DNA of 64,000 nt from positions 60,695,678 to 60,759,677 of the forward strand of contig NC_068359.1 in NCBI RefSeq assembly GCF_020536995.1, read 5' to 3'. Both the position numbers and the translations under genes were made by a program. This DNA is from Dreissena polymorpha. Taxonomy: Eukaryota; Mollusca; Bivalvia; Myida; Dreissenidae. The notes below the pieces were generated by a model. That model searched no databases, was not told the origin of the DNA, and saw only the letters and a program-made list of their open reading frames with translations. This document shows, one piece after another, positions 35,981 through 47,437 of this stretch. Position 1 is the first letter of the stretch. Each line of letters begins with the position of its first letter.

Positions 35981-36556
35981 TTTTTTGGGGTTATCACCCC
36001 TGACCATGCCTCGCCCGTTGTAGTTTTCCGCCTCCCTTTATACACACGCAATTATGATGTTGCTATAAATGTTGTAAAGCGTTACCTTCCTACGTAAAAT
36101 TCAAGCTATAAAACTGTCAAACTGAAATATACAGTATGCTTCCAGATGACATATATAGTGTTTACGCAATTAAAGGTCTTGATATAGTGTTTTCACAATG
36201 AAAGGTCGGCGGTGCATAACAATGAGTGACTTTAACGCAACGCTATTGATCTGACAACAGTTTCATTATGTACAAGGAATGTTAAGTGATTACATCCGTT
36301 ATTATGAATTACGTGTTTACATGGTTGATTATAAGAAGTCAATGTGTTTACATAAAAATCAAAATGGATATAACTGTTTTGAAAAGATATTTATTTTGTA
36401 GTTGCATAAGTATTTATTCATCAGGTATTGCTATATTTTATACTCGTGTAACTTTTTAGATCATAAGAGTTATCGCATATAAGATATAAAGAAAGCACAC
36501 GGGATAAGAAATTAATGCCTTTATTATTATTATTATAATTATTATTATTATTATTT
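35981..36556. other. Unique spacer of the palindrome
   Basis: Not mirrored in either arm, apart from a short CAGTATGCTTCCAGATGACA segment near 36133 that also precedes the outer microsatellite (39037). It ends in an ATT-rich run (36523-36556). No gene seen. Confidence 0.7.
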
Positions 36557-36590
<34 letters not shown>

Positions 36591-36664
36591 AAGTAGTAGT
36601 GGTAGTAGCAGCAGCAGCAGCATCAGCAGTATTAGTAGTAGTAATACTAGTAGTAGTAGTAGTA

Positions 36665-36698
<34 letters not shown>

Positions 36699-36715
36699 AA
36701 GTTGTAGTAGTAGTA

Positions 36716-36758
<43 letters not shown>

Positions 36759-36826
36759 AAGTAGTAGTCGTAGCCGTCGTAGTCGTAGTAGTCGTAGTCG
36801 TCGTAGAAGTAGTAGTAGTAGCAGTA

Positions 36827-36860
<34 letters not shown>

Positions 36861-36885
36861 GTCAGTAGCAGTAGCAGTAGCAGTG

Positions 36886-36961
<76 letters not shown>

Positions 36962-36966
36962 CAGTA
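36557..36966. repeat. (TAG)n compound microsatellite before the inner Ig exon
   Basis: About 410 bp of TAG/GTA repeats with GAA, GCA and GTC interruptions. It ends 22 bp before the acceptor-side exon start of the inner Ig exon. Long Val- or Leu/Tyr-rich open frames here are artefacts of the repeat. Confidence 0.97.
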
Positions 36967-36988
36967 ACAATGTTATTTTTATTTAAAG

Positions 36989-37318
36989 TTTTGGGTCAAC
37001 ACCTACTGCTGACGTCTAATGTGCCTGTGGTAGAAGAAAACAACCCACTGACATTTACCTGTGTCCTGCCTTCTAAAGGGGCAAATACGGGATGGATTGT
37101 GAATGGTGTTAGGACAGAAACGGCGCTACTGGATGACGGGAGATGCATACAGCCATCTGTACCACCACAGGGGTTTATCTACACGTGCGTCAGTTCAACT
37201 GTCTTCACTTTGACCATCCTTCAGGTGAAACGTGAACAGAATGGAGAACAGTGGACGTGCGATTCATGGATAAACGGCGGAACTTTATATAGCAACAACG
37301 TTACCCTAAAGGTTCACG
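36989..37318 (+). CDS. Immunoglobulin-domain exon, inner copy (right arm)
   Basis: A 330-nt phase-1/1 exon, with acceptor TTTATTTAAAG and donor CACG/GTAAAC. It encodes the same Ig domain as the outer copy (C25, W36, C91). By eye it differs from the outer exon at nine bases, of which seven change a residue (positions 5, 16, 58, 66, 87, 95 and 110). It arose by tandem duplication of a unit that also includes the upstream microsatellite. A Thr/Ala-rich open stretch ending in a stop (about 37428-37501) and AATAAA at 37519 lie downstream, but no AG acceptor was found to connect them. Confidence 0.8.
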
Positions 37319-37950
37319 GTAAACATTTAAATTTGTATTCTAGATTGCATGTAAGTGTTATATAATAGAATTATGCTATTAATTGTCTTGAAAAAAAATC
37401 TGTTAATTTTTTGTTTAATGTGTACTTTAACAACTTCTATTACTCAACCTACTGCTGCTGCTACCCTCATAACTGCTGCAAATGATACTTCTGCTAATTA
37501 AGCTCGTGGCACATCACAAATAAAATCATACTGAAATAAAAAAGAAAATTGAATCAATTTGATAAAAGTAATATTTGTATTTAAGATATTTAGTATAATA
37601 TTTTCTATCAATCTTAAACGTGGATGTAATTTCTAGGTTAGTGTTATGATCAAATGAAACAGTTTTCTTTCCTATGACCTCTAAAAAATTTACAACTTAA
37701 TTAACTACTGTTTATAAAATCGGTTGTGTGCGCATTGCAAACGGCTTGAACTTTATATAAATAAATACAATAAGTAATGGCCTTAATGTGATCTATCAAT
37801 GGTAGATTAATAGCAAAGAACATCAGACACATTAACGATATAATTAATAACACAAATGAAAACGATATTCCGGGTCTGCTTTGCTAATGGTTTTTGACAA
37901 TGCATTTGACTTTTTGCCATGGGCATTCGTTAATCGGACTCTTGCTTTAA

Positions 37951-38406
37951 AGTGATATTATGGGCCTTTTTCACTGTTGAATTGAGCTGGAAAGAATTAA
38001 CAGTACAAAAGAGTAAGTTAAAATGTGGTTACTGACCAATTATCTGCAACTCATCTTGCTACCAGTTGTTTATAAAAATATATTTTATATTATATATTTT
38101 ACGTGACCCACCCAGTCCCATAAGCCGAAATGATCCGTAAATCAAAATGGTGTTTTTGTGTCGTATAAACGAATCTGCACTTAAACTAAATTTAGGTTCA
38201 CATTGTACATGCGTGATCAGTTGTCAAACGCAAGTACGGTTGATATTCAAATGCATTATTTTTCCCTTTCCGGTATATTGTTTTAGTATGTTGATGCTGC
38301 ACTAACACATATAAGTGTATATGAAGTGAAAACACCAAAAATAAACAACGGATGCGAAAATTCTTTTCAGCTCAATTCAACACTGAAAAATGCCCATAAT
38401 ATCACT
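37951..38406. mobile_element. TTAA-flanked MITE, 456 bp (right arm)
   Basis: Mirror copy of 34636-35091 with the same ends and TTAA flanks (37947-37950 and 38407-38410). Confidence 0.88.
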
Positions 38407-38814
38407 TTAATATATTTTTATATTTTATATAAATTCATTAATATTTGACAAAATCGTATATACTCGCTTTAAAATGAAAGCTTAAGTAAAACAATGGTCT
38501 AGAAGGTCTTGAACACCGATAGAAAGAAGTCAAGTTAATAAAGCTTGAGCATTACTTGTGTTTAATCATCTCTGTATTCCCTTGCCAAATCCACCACATA
38601 ATTTGTAAGCAGAGATCAATAAACTATGTTTTTATTTTGTGTGGAATGGTAAGCCACGAATTAGCAATACTATGTTACAGGGGCAGTCAACCAGATTGAC
38701 GAAAAAAGAAAAGTTCTAAAATACCATCATTAAATGCTTTATATTGATAAATTTAAACATTGAATCTAAAAATCTCTAGTAAAAAATCAAAAATAAAATG
38801 AAAAAGGAAAAAAA

Positions 38815-38910
38815 GTAACCCTGATCAAGGCTCGAACCACTGACCCCTGGGGTCCTGGAGTAAAGAGAGTAAAAAGTCTCCCATTTGCCTTACTCGGCCA
38901 TCCATGCTCA
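38815..38910 (-). repeat. tRNA-derived SINE head (right arm)
   Basis: Mirror copy of 34134-34226, with A and B boxes read on the minus strand. Confidence 0.75.
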
Positions 38911-39094
38911 TACAATCAGCGTTGTATTTTATACTTTATATAGCAATCCTCGTAGTTTCACAAAATATAACGACAACAACAGAACTCTCCGAATTACTTG
39001 GTAAACATTCTCAGTAAAATTGTATTACCGAATACAGTATGCTTCCAGATGACACATAACTGTTTACTACAGTACACACTGTGATTTATTATTA

Positions 39095-39101
39095 TTATTA
39101 T

Positions 39102-39171
<70 letters not shown>

Positions 39172-39172
39172 T

Positions 39173-39224
<52 letters not shown>

Positions 39225-39251
39225 AAGCAGCAGCAGCAGCAGCAGCAGTAT

Positions 39252-39329
<78 letters not shown>

Positions 39330-39392
39330 AAGTAGTAGTATAAGTAGTAGAAGTAGTAGTAGTAGTAGTAGGTCAGTAGCAGTAGCAGTAGC

Positions 39393-39462
<70 letters not shown>

Positions 39463-39463
39463 A
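39095..39463. repeat. (TAG)n compound microsatellite (right arm, outer)
   Basis: Mirror of 33597-33955, about 10 bp longer, ending just before the outer Ig exon. Length differences of this kind are expected for microsatellites and account for part of the coordinate drift between arms. Confidence 0.97.
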
Positions 39464-39484
39464 CAATGTCATTTTTATTTAAAG

Positions 39485-39814
39485 TTTTGGGTCAACGCCT
39501 ACTGCTGACGTCTAATGTGCCTGTGGTAGTAGAAAACAACCCACTGACATTTACCTGTGTCCTGCCTTCTAAAGGGGCAAACACGGGATGGATTGTGAAT
39601 GGTGTTAGGACAGAAACGGCGCTACTGGATGACGGGAGATGCATACAGCCATCTGCACCACCACAGGGGTTTATCTACGCGTGCGTCAGTTCAACTGTCT
39701 TCACTTTGACCATCCTTCAGGTTAAACGTGAACAGAATGGAGATCAGTGGACGTGCGATTCATGGACAAACGGCGGAACTTTATATAGCAACAACGTTAC
39801 CCTAAAGGTTCAAG
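39485..39814 (+). CDS. Immunoglobulin-domain exon, outer copy (right arm)
   Basis: Mirror copy of the exon at 33246-33575, identical in translation: 330 nt, phase 1/1, Ig residues C25, W36 and C91. AATAAA occurs about 200 bp downstream at 40013-40018. Confidence 0.8.
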
Positions 39815-40050
39815 GTAAACATTTAAATTTGTATTCTAGATTGCATGTAAGTGCTATATAATAGAATTATGCTATTTATTGTTTTGAAAAAAATTCTGTT
39901 AATTTTTTGTTTAATGTGTACTTCAACAACTTCTATTACTCAACCTACTGCTGCTGCTACCCTCATAACTGCTGCAAATGATACTTCTGCTAATTAAGCT
40001 CGTGGCACATTACAAATAAAATCATACAGAAAATTAAAACGAAACGTTAA

Positions 40051-40254
40051 AGTGATATTATGAGCATCTAACAATTTATAGGTGTCTTTCGCAACCGTTG
40101 TTTATTTTTGGTGTTTTCACTTCATATACACTTATATTTGTTATTGCAGCATCAACATACTAAAACATTATCCCGGAAAGAGATTTATAATGCATTTGAA
40201 TATCAACCGTACCTGCGTTTGACAACTGATCACGCATGTACAATGTGAACCTAA
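40051..40254. mobile_element. Fragment of a TTAA-flanked MITE (right arm)
   Basis: Mirror copy of 32806-33009, starting AGTGATATTATGAGC after TTAA at 40047-40050. Confidence 0.75.
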
Positions 40255-40307
40255 ATTGTATTACCGAATACAGTATACTTCCAGATGACACATAACTGTT
40301 TACTACA

Positions 40308-43300
40308 AAAATATAGTATATGCCTATTACAAGAAAGTCACTTGACACCTACTTTATCACAAACATTGAAAGATGAATGGGACGGAGATATCTATCTTAG
40401 TGGACAACATACTAATAAACAAGGCATTGCCTTTCTGATAAAAAATAATATAGGGATCACAGTTGATAATTTTAACGAAATAATAATTGGCAGACAAGCA
40501 AGTATAGATATCAAAATACATGTAACACAATTAACATTAATCAACGTTTACGGCCCTAACATAGATGATTCCACATTTTACGAAACATTACAATCCTTTA
40601 TAAATAATAACCAAGATAAAAACATTATAGTCGGTGGTGATTTCAATACTGTTCTTAACCCATTATTAGATAAAAAGAAGGGAAACCTTTATACTCATCC
40701 TAAAAATAGGAACATTTTAAATAACATAATTGAAAACTAAAAATATGATAGACATCTGGCGTACAATATTTCCAAACGAAAGCAAATTCTCCTGGCACTC
40801 AAACACAAAACCAACAATATTTAGTAGATTAGACTATTTTTTAATATCTGAGTCGCTTTGCAACATTATTGACACATGTAACATAAAACCAGGATTTATG
40901 ACTGACCACTCTCTAGTTGAACTTAAACTGCACAATATACAACCTGAAAGAGGCCCAGGATACTTTAAAATTAACAACAGCATCTTATTAGATGCACAAT
41001 ATCAAACACAAATAAAACAGGAAATATTAAATACAGTTAAATAAAATAAAGATGCAAACCCAAACACCTTATGGGAAGTAATTAAAGGAAATATACGTAA
41101 TGCAACAATTAGATACACATCATTTAAACAAAAAAGAAACACACAAACTTGAAACTGAAACCATCAAAACCATTGAAACCCTTGAAAAACAATTGCATCA
41201 AACAAACACAAATGATACCACCGACATTGAAAACGAAATAACATTAAAAAAACAAATATTAGATGGAATTTATCATACACATCTCAATGGAATAATACTA
41301 AGAGCGCGTGCACAGCATGTTGAACACAATGAAAAAAAATACAAAATACTTCGCAAACATTGAAAAACGTAGAAGTGAACAAAAAACTGTACACAAATTA
41401 GTAGTCAATGGCAAAGATATAACAAACAGAACACAAATACTAGAAGAACAACGTTTATTTTTCGAAACCCTCTATAAACGAAAAAATGTTGAAAATAACA
41501 CCCTTTTTAAAAATACACACCACGCTTTAAATCAAGAAGAAAAACTATTGTGTGACGGATTACTAAATGAATATGAATGTGGATTAGCACTAAAAGAAAT
41601 GCAAAATAACAAAAGTCCAGGATCTGATGGCATCACCATTGAGTTTTATAAAATATTTTGGAATGATATCAAAACACATTTAATTAAATCACTAAACTAT
41701 TCATATAATAATGGAAACCTAACTACGCTTCAAAAACAAGGTATAATATCACTCATTCCAAAACCCGGAAAAAACTTAGAATCCTTATCGAACTGGCGCC
41801 CAATTAGTTTACTAAACAATGATTATAAAAATTGCAACTAAAACTATAGCAAACAGAATTAAAAAAATATTACCATCAATCATTTCACAATCTCAATCAG
41901 GTTTCATAAAAGGACGTTACATTGGTGAAAACGTTCGTCTTATCCAAGAATGCATAAACTATTTCAACAATTCAAATAATCCTGGTCTAATATTCTTTGC
42001 AGACTTCGAAAAGGCATTCGATTCGCTTGATCATTCATTTATGTTCTCTTGGTTAGAAAATATGAATTTTGGTGAAAGTCTCATTCAATGGGTCAAACTA
42101 TTCTATACCGATATTAACAGTTTAATCATTAACAATGGCTTCTTTTCAAAAAGTTTTAACATCGAACGAGGGGTTCGACAAGGATGTCCACTCTCATCAT
42201 CGCTATTTATTATTTGCATCGAGTATCTATCACATCACATCCAATCAAATAAACACATAAAAGGCATATCACTAGAACCTGACGACGAAATCAAACAGTC
42301 CCTATTTGCTGACGATGCAACTTATTTTTTAAACGACAATTACGATTCTTTCCATAACCTAATAGAATCGCTAACCCTTTACGGAATGACATCGGGTCTT
42401 AAACTAAACAAAAGTAAATGTACTATGCTACGAGTAGGTAAATTAAAACAAAGTTATGTCCAATATAAAAAAGAAATGAAATTTCATTGGACATCCGATG
42501 AAGCCACAACGTTAGGAATTACTTTCACAAATAATGAAAAGGATACAGTTCTTAAAAACATACTACCTAAATTACAGAATTTTAAAAACTGCTTAAAATC
42601 ATGGCATCACCGTAAACTTACACTAATCGGAAAAAACACAGTATTAAAAACGTTTGCACTCCCGAAATTAATTTATGTATTAACAGTCTTCCCAAATACA
42701 CGAAATAATGTTATTAACGATATAAAATCAGCAATATTTAATTTCATATGGGACGGTAAACCTGATAAAATAAAACGAACTCAGTTAATTCAATCTGTAG
42801 AAAATGGAGGTATCCAATTAACGAACATTGACTCATTCTTGAATGCAATCAAATGCAGCTGGGTTAAAAGATACCTAGATAATACCAATACGAGTAAATG
42901 GAAATTATTCTACCAGAAAATCCTAAAAAAATATGGTGACTCTTTACTCTTTGAATGTAACATCAACAATACTATCCTACACGAAATTGCAAACGAAAAC
43001 ATATTTCTGTCTGATGTTCTATCAGCATGGAGTGATGTCACTATAACCTAGAAACCCAAACCAGCAGCAAAACTATTTTATGGAACAATAAAGACATAAC
43101 TTCAAACAATAAGACGTTTTTCTATAAAGATTGGTTTGAACTAAGCATTAAATATGTCGACCAATTATATGACTACAGAATTAAGGATTTCTACTCTTTT
43201 GATGATATATGCTACATATACGGAATACCTTCAAATAATTTTCTGAAGTACTACACACTTATCAAAAGCATACCCATACATATTAAATCTGAAATCAATA

Positions 43301-44287
43301 CAAATAATACACCATGTACTCAACAACATTCGTAGAAAACATACTTGGAAAAAAAAAAAAACGAACAAAATATTTTACACATTACAAATTAGAAACCCTA
43401 CAGAAAACTCCAAAACCCAAAATAAATGGCAAGTTCTTTTCGAAGAACATGAACTTAATTGGAAACACATATTTACCATGCCATATAAAGCAACTCTTGA
43501 AAGCATACTGAGAAATTTTCAATATAAATACATACATAGAATTATAGCTACAAATAAATATCTCTTTAAATGCAAATTATCTAACTCAAATCTGTGTGAC
43601 TTCTGCAGTGAAAACATCGAAACTATAGAACATCTTTTTTGGGAGTGCAAACACATTCAGCCTATTTGGAATCAACTAGTATCTTTTCTTGAACAACAGC
43701 AACTAAATGTAAAACTATCTTTCTTAAATGTAAGCTTCGGAATTTACTCATTGAAATCAAAGACTGTAATAATATTGTGAATTTTATTCTTATAATGATG
43801 AAATATTTTATCTATAACATGAAGTACAAAAAACAAGTACCAAATTTTAATTGTTTTATCCATAGTCTTAAACTAAAAATCCAGATTGACAAAGAAATAG
43901 CCCTCAGTAATAATACATTACAAATCTTTGAACAAAAATGGAATCGGATTAAATTCTCATAATGTTTGTCCACTTATATACATTTGACTCTTATTTTAGT
44001 TTATCTTTCTAAAATATTTTTGTCTATTTTTTTCAATCTTATAAGATCATTGTGAATCTACAACAAAACACACAAATCCAGTATGCTTTCTTCCGACTTT
44101 ATACAACTCATCATTTTTCATAACTATTCTTCTGTTGTTCTTTTCTTTTCTCTTAAAAAAAAAGATATATTAGCATATCTTGTATAACATGTCTGAACTT
44201 TATTGCTTTGTACAATCACTATGTTGTATGATCATATACATGTATACATTGTATGTATTATATTGAATAAAAAAAACAACAACAAAA
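40308..44287 (+). mobile_element. Tx1/L1-like LINE, 5'-truncated, right-arm copy
   Basis: Mirror copy of the LINE at 28776-32752, with the same 14-bp target duplication (AACTGTTTACTACA at 40294-40307 and 44288-44301). Domain order: endonuclease (40285-41044), RT (41308-43051), C-terminal zinc-knuckle-like region (43478-43962). The RT frame that is continuous in the left arm is split here by +1 changes in A runs near 41332 and 41826, and the endonuclease frame has an extra stop at 41041. Residue differences from the left arm include PGKN for PEKN and GDSLL for GDALL. Confidence 0.92.
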
Positions 44288-44620
44288 AACTGTTTACTAC
44301 AGTACACACAGTGATTTATAAGTGTTTAGTTGTACATGAAGATCCGTGTTTAACAGGTTTAGAAAAAAACAAAGTTTAAAAACGATTGTTAAAGGACTGA
44401 TTTTAAGTGATTGGATGGACACGTCTCAGTTGGTGTATAGAGACAGTTAATTTGATTGTTTACGTGATTCGCATGTTATCAACCATTTGTTGCCGGGATC
44501 ATATGAATATTACTTAAGGAATTTATTTGTATTGGCTAGCAAGTATCCAGACAATGACATTGGGTTGCTCAACGAACACGTTTAGTCTGAGTCTACAAAA
44601 CGCGAGTGCGAATGTAATCC

Positions 44621-44627
44621 TATATAT
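44621..44627 (+). promoter_or_regulatory. Putative TATA box (right arm)
   Basis: TATATAT 74 bp upstream of the ATG at 44701; mirror of 28436-28442. Confidence 0.45.
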
Positions 44628-44700
44628 GCATACAATTTAATAAAAGCGTAGTTCTATAATTAGAAATACAACGCCGCCAGTAACGATCAATTATTTAAAC

Positions 44701-45792
44701 ATGCAAAAGTGTGTGGTTATATTGGTATTACGCATGTCTTTATTGTGTGATGGAGTACCGTTGATCGGACCCATTAACAGTGACCAAGCCTCCGACCCCG
44801 CTGTTATAAAGGACTCGCATTCGAAACTTACTTCTTTGTTTAATATAGATCACAATGTTTCTGAGCGGACAGGCGATGTAGACACCGGATCGTTAATGCC
44901 TGAAAAATCAAATACGCAAATAATTACCTATGCCGAAAATCATACATTGCGTAAGTTTATGTATAGATTTGCTTTATTTACGCATTAACAGATGAGTACA
45001 ATAACACTTATAACAGTAATTGGTTTCATTTTAGATGGTTTCGTCGTTTATACAATTAAACATACGATGCACATACTTGTTTATACTAAAATTACCACAC
45101 CTTATTTGTTTAATATAGCTAACAACGTCTCTCAGTGGACAATTGATGCAGGCATCAGATCGTTAATGTATACAACACAACAAACGACAAATTCACAAAA
45201 TCATACATCTCGTAAGTTTGTTTATGTAAATAATACTTTCTACATTATAACAGTTGTACAATAACACTGATAACATGTATGAATTTCATTATCATGATAG
45301 TTAGTTTCGTCGAATTTTTAAATTAAATACACGATGTGTATCCTGTATATTAACCAACACCGCTGTTATAAAGGACTCGCATTCGATGCTAACTTCTTTG
45401 TTTAATGTAGCTTACAAAGTCTCTGAGGGGACAGGCGATGCAGACATCGTATCGTTAATGACTTCCAATGCCGAAAATCATACATTGTGTAAGTTTATTT
45501 ATAGATATGCTTTCTTTACACATAAAAGCATGTGTACAATAACACTTATAACAGTTATTGGTTTCATTTTCATGTTAGATGTTTTCGTCCTTTATCAAAT
45601 TTAACATACGATGCGTATCCTGTATATTAACCAACCCCGCTGAAATGAAGGACTCGCATCCGATGCTAACTTCTTTGCTTAATGTAGCTTACAATGTGTC
45701 TGGGTGGACAGACTATGCAGACCTTGGATCGTTGATGCCTGAAACAACAACTACAAAACCAATTACAAATTCACCAAAAAAAAAAATCGCGT
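44701..45792 (+). CDS. Signal-peptide exon plus tandem exon units, unknown secreted protein (right arm)
   Basis: Mirror copy of the array at 27240-28362. Exon 1 is 44701-44950 (250 nt, ends C/GTAAGT). Exon 2 is 45035-45211 (177 nt, a multiple of three, acceptor CATTTTAG, donor C/GTAAGT), joining in phase 1. Units 3 and 4 (about 45301-45488 and 45583-45790) keep the donor and module but carry stops after the aligned acceptor. No downstream exon was recognised. Function unknown; the signal peptide implies secretion. Confidence 0.45.
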
Positions 45793-46694
45793 AAGTTTTT
45801 GTTGTTATTGCTATGCTTTCTTTTACATTAGAATATTTGTACAATAACTCTTATGACATTTATAGAGTTTCTTTTAAGTGTAGTTTGTTTTGATCGTGTA
45901 TAAAATTAAACATACGATGTATATGGGTTTTTTTGCAGTATGTACACCATTTGCAAGTTGATAAACAGCAAATAAGGTGTCCAGTTTTACAGGTTCTAAA
46001 TATGATCTTAGGATTTTAGAATGATAATGCAATTATAAACTGAAAAAATATTCAAAATCACATGTTGTAAACAATATAGTAGAATGACACACAACACACA
46101 ACTTATGCGGTAAACCTAGTTAACATCTAAGCGGTATGTCTGGTTAAAAAACGTTATTGTGATGTGCTTAAAAAGGACAAATCTAACAAAACTTTGAGTG
46201 AAACAAGAGAGGAGCCGAAATTTGGTAAATGCTACAATCGGTTTGTTTTTGTATTTAATAAAATAACTTGTTCTTAGCCAAATGTGAAAAACTGATTTAA
46301 TATGACATACACACTGAGAAGAACACACATAATACAATTTATGTAATTCAATCCAAGGATTGAATACAGATCACCACTAAATAATAGATCTTTTATAATC
46401 TGGTTTAAATGAAAACTGACATTTGCTTTAACAATATTTCTCATTAATAAAAATTAGCCCCAACAATTATCAAAGTGTGCAATTATTTTATACATTACAA
46501 CTTCAGCAAATTAAACACATATGTTTTTTGCTAAAACTTCATTGATATTTGCTCCAACACAACATAAGTTTTTTATGCTTTTCTTGTAGCTCTAGAATCT
46601 CTTGACCTCCCTGACATTCTGTGTGGATTGTGCAGACAACAGGAGGACAAGGAATGTATGAACAAAATTTGCTTTAATACTGCCCTTCACAACG

Positions 46695-47034
46695 GGGCTT
46701 AAATATTGAAGTACAAGTACAAAGTCTTCTGTCAGAACAGCGGGCTTAACTATTGAAGTCGAAGTACAAAGTCTTCTGTCAGAACAGCGAGACTTTAACA
46801 TTGAAGTACAAGTACAAAGTCTTCGGTCAGAGCAGCAAGGCTAAAATATTTAAGTACAAGTACCAAAGTCTTCTGTCAGAACAGCGAGACTTTAACATTG
46901 AAGTACCAGTACAAAGTCTTCGGTCAGAACAGCAAGGCTAAAATATTAAAGTACAAGTACAAAGTATTCTGTCAGAACAGCGAGGCTTAAATATTGAATA
47001 ACAAGTACAAAAGTCTTCTGTCAGAACAGCGAGG
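46695..47034. repeat. 48-bp minisatellite (right arm)
   Basis: Mirror of 26036-26371, seven units, with at least two single-base insertions relative to the left arm (near 46861 and 47012). Confidence 0.9.
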
Positions 47035-47337
47035 ACTACAGTCTACGTATGATAGGCACTCTATTGCAATTCTCGACCAAACTCTTACGACAAGCACAGA
47101 AATACCAACAATCCGACAAAGAAGAAATGCGGATCTACAAACCTTTGGAAAGAACTTTAAATCGGGATTAACAAATAGTAAACTATCTGAAACGAAATTT
47201 TAGCAAACTAAATGTGGCATGTATTTAAAAACGTTACACAAATAAATGATATTTATGTTTAATCATATTATATCCCTTATTTAGTAGGCGGAGGTGTAAC
47301 TGCCGGGGGAAAGCGATCTTGTACAAAATAAATATTT

Positions 47338-47437
47338 NNNNNNNNNNNNNNNNNNNNNNNNNNNNNNNNNNNNNNNNNNNNNNNNNNNNNNNNNNNNNNN
47401 NNNNNNNNNNNNNNNNNNNNNNNNNNNNNNNNNNNNN
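47338..47437. other. Assembly gap, 100 N
   Basis: Exactly 100 N, the conventional placeholder for a scaffold join of unknown size. The palindrome arm runs right up to it. Sequence after the gap (from 47438) does not match the DNA outside the left arm. Confidence 0.99.

Larger units (their letters stand above)
37099..47337. repeat. Right arm of the palindrome
   Basis: Reverse complement of 25731-35943, 10.24 kb. Relative to the left arm it carries extra single bases, chiefly in homopolymers (an 8-A run near 41332, a 5-A run near 41826, and single insertions in the 48-bp minisatellite near 46861 and 47012), plus scattered substitutions. The last base before the N run pairs with the first base of the left arm, so this arm may be cut off by the gap rather than ending naturally. 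Confidence 0.95.

Noticed and set aside
36599-36970. Long poly-Val and poly-Leu/Tyr open frames
   Set aside because: They are translations of the (TAG)n tract; similar frames appear at each TAC/TAG microsatellite.
37428-37501. Thr/Ala-rich stretch ending in a stop after the Ig exon, followed by AATAAA
   Set aside because: Attractive as a terminal exon, but no AG acceptor precedes it in a usable position.
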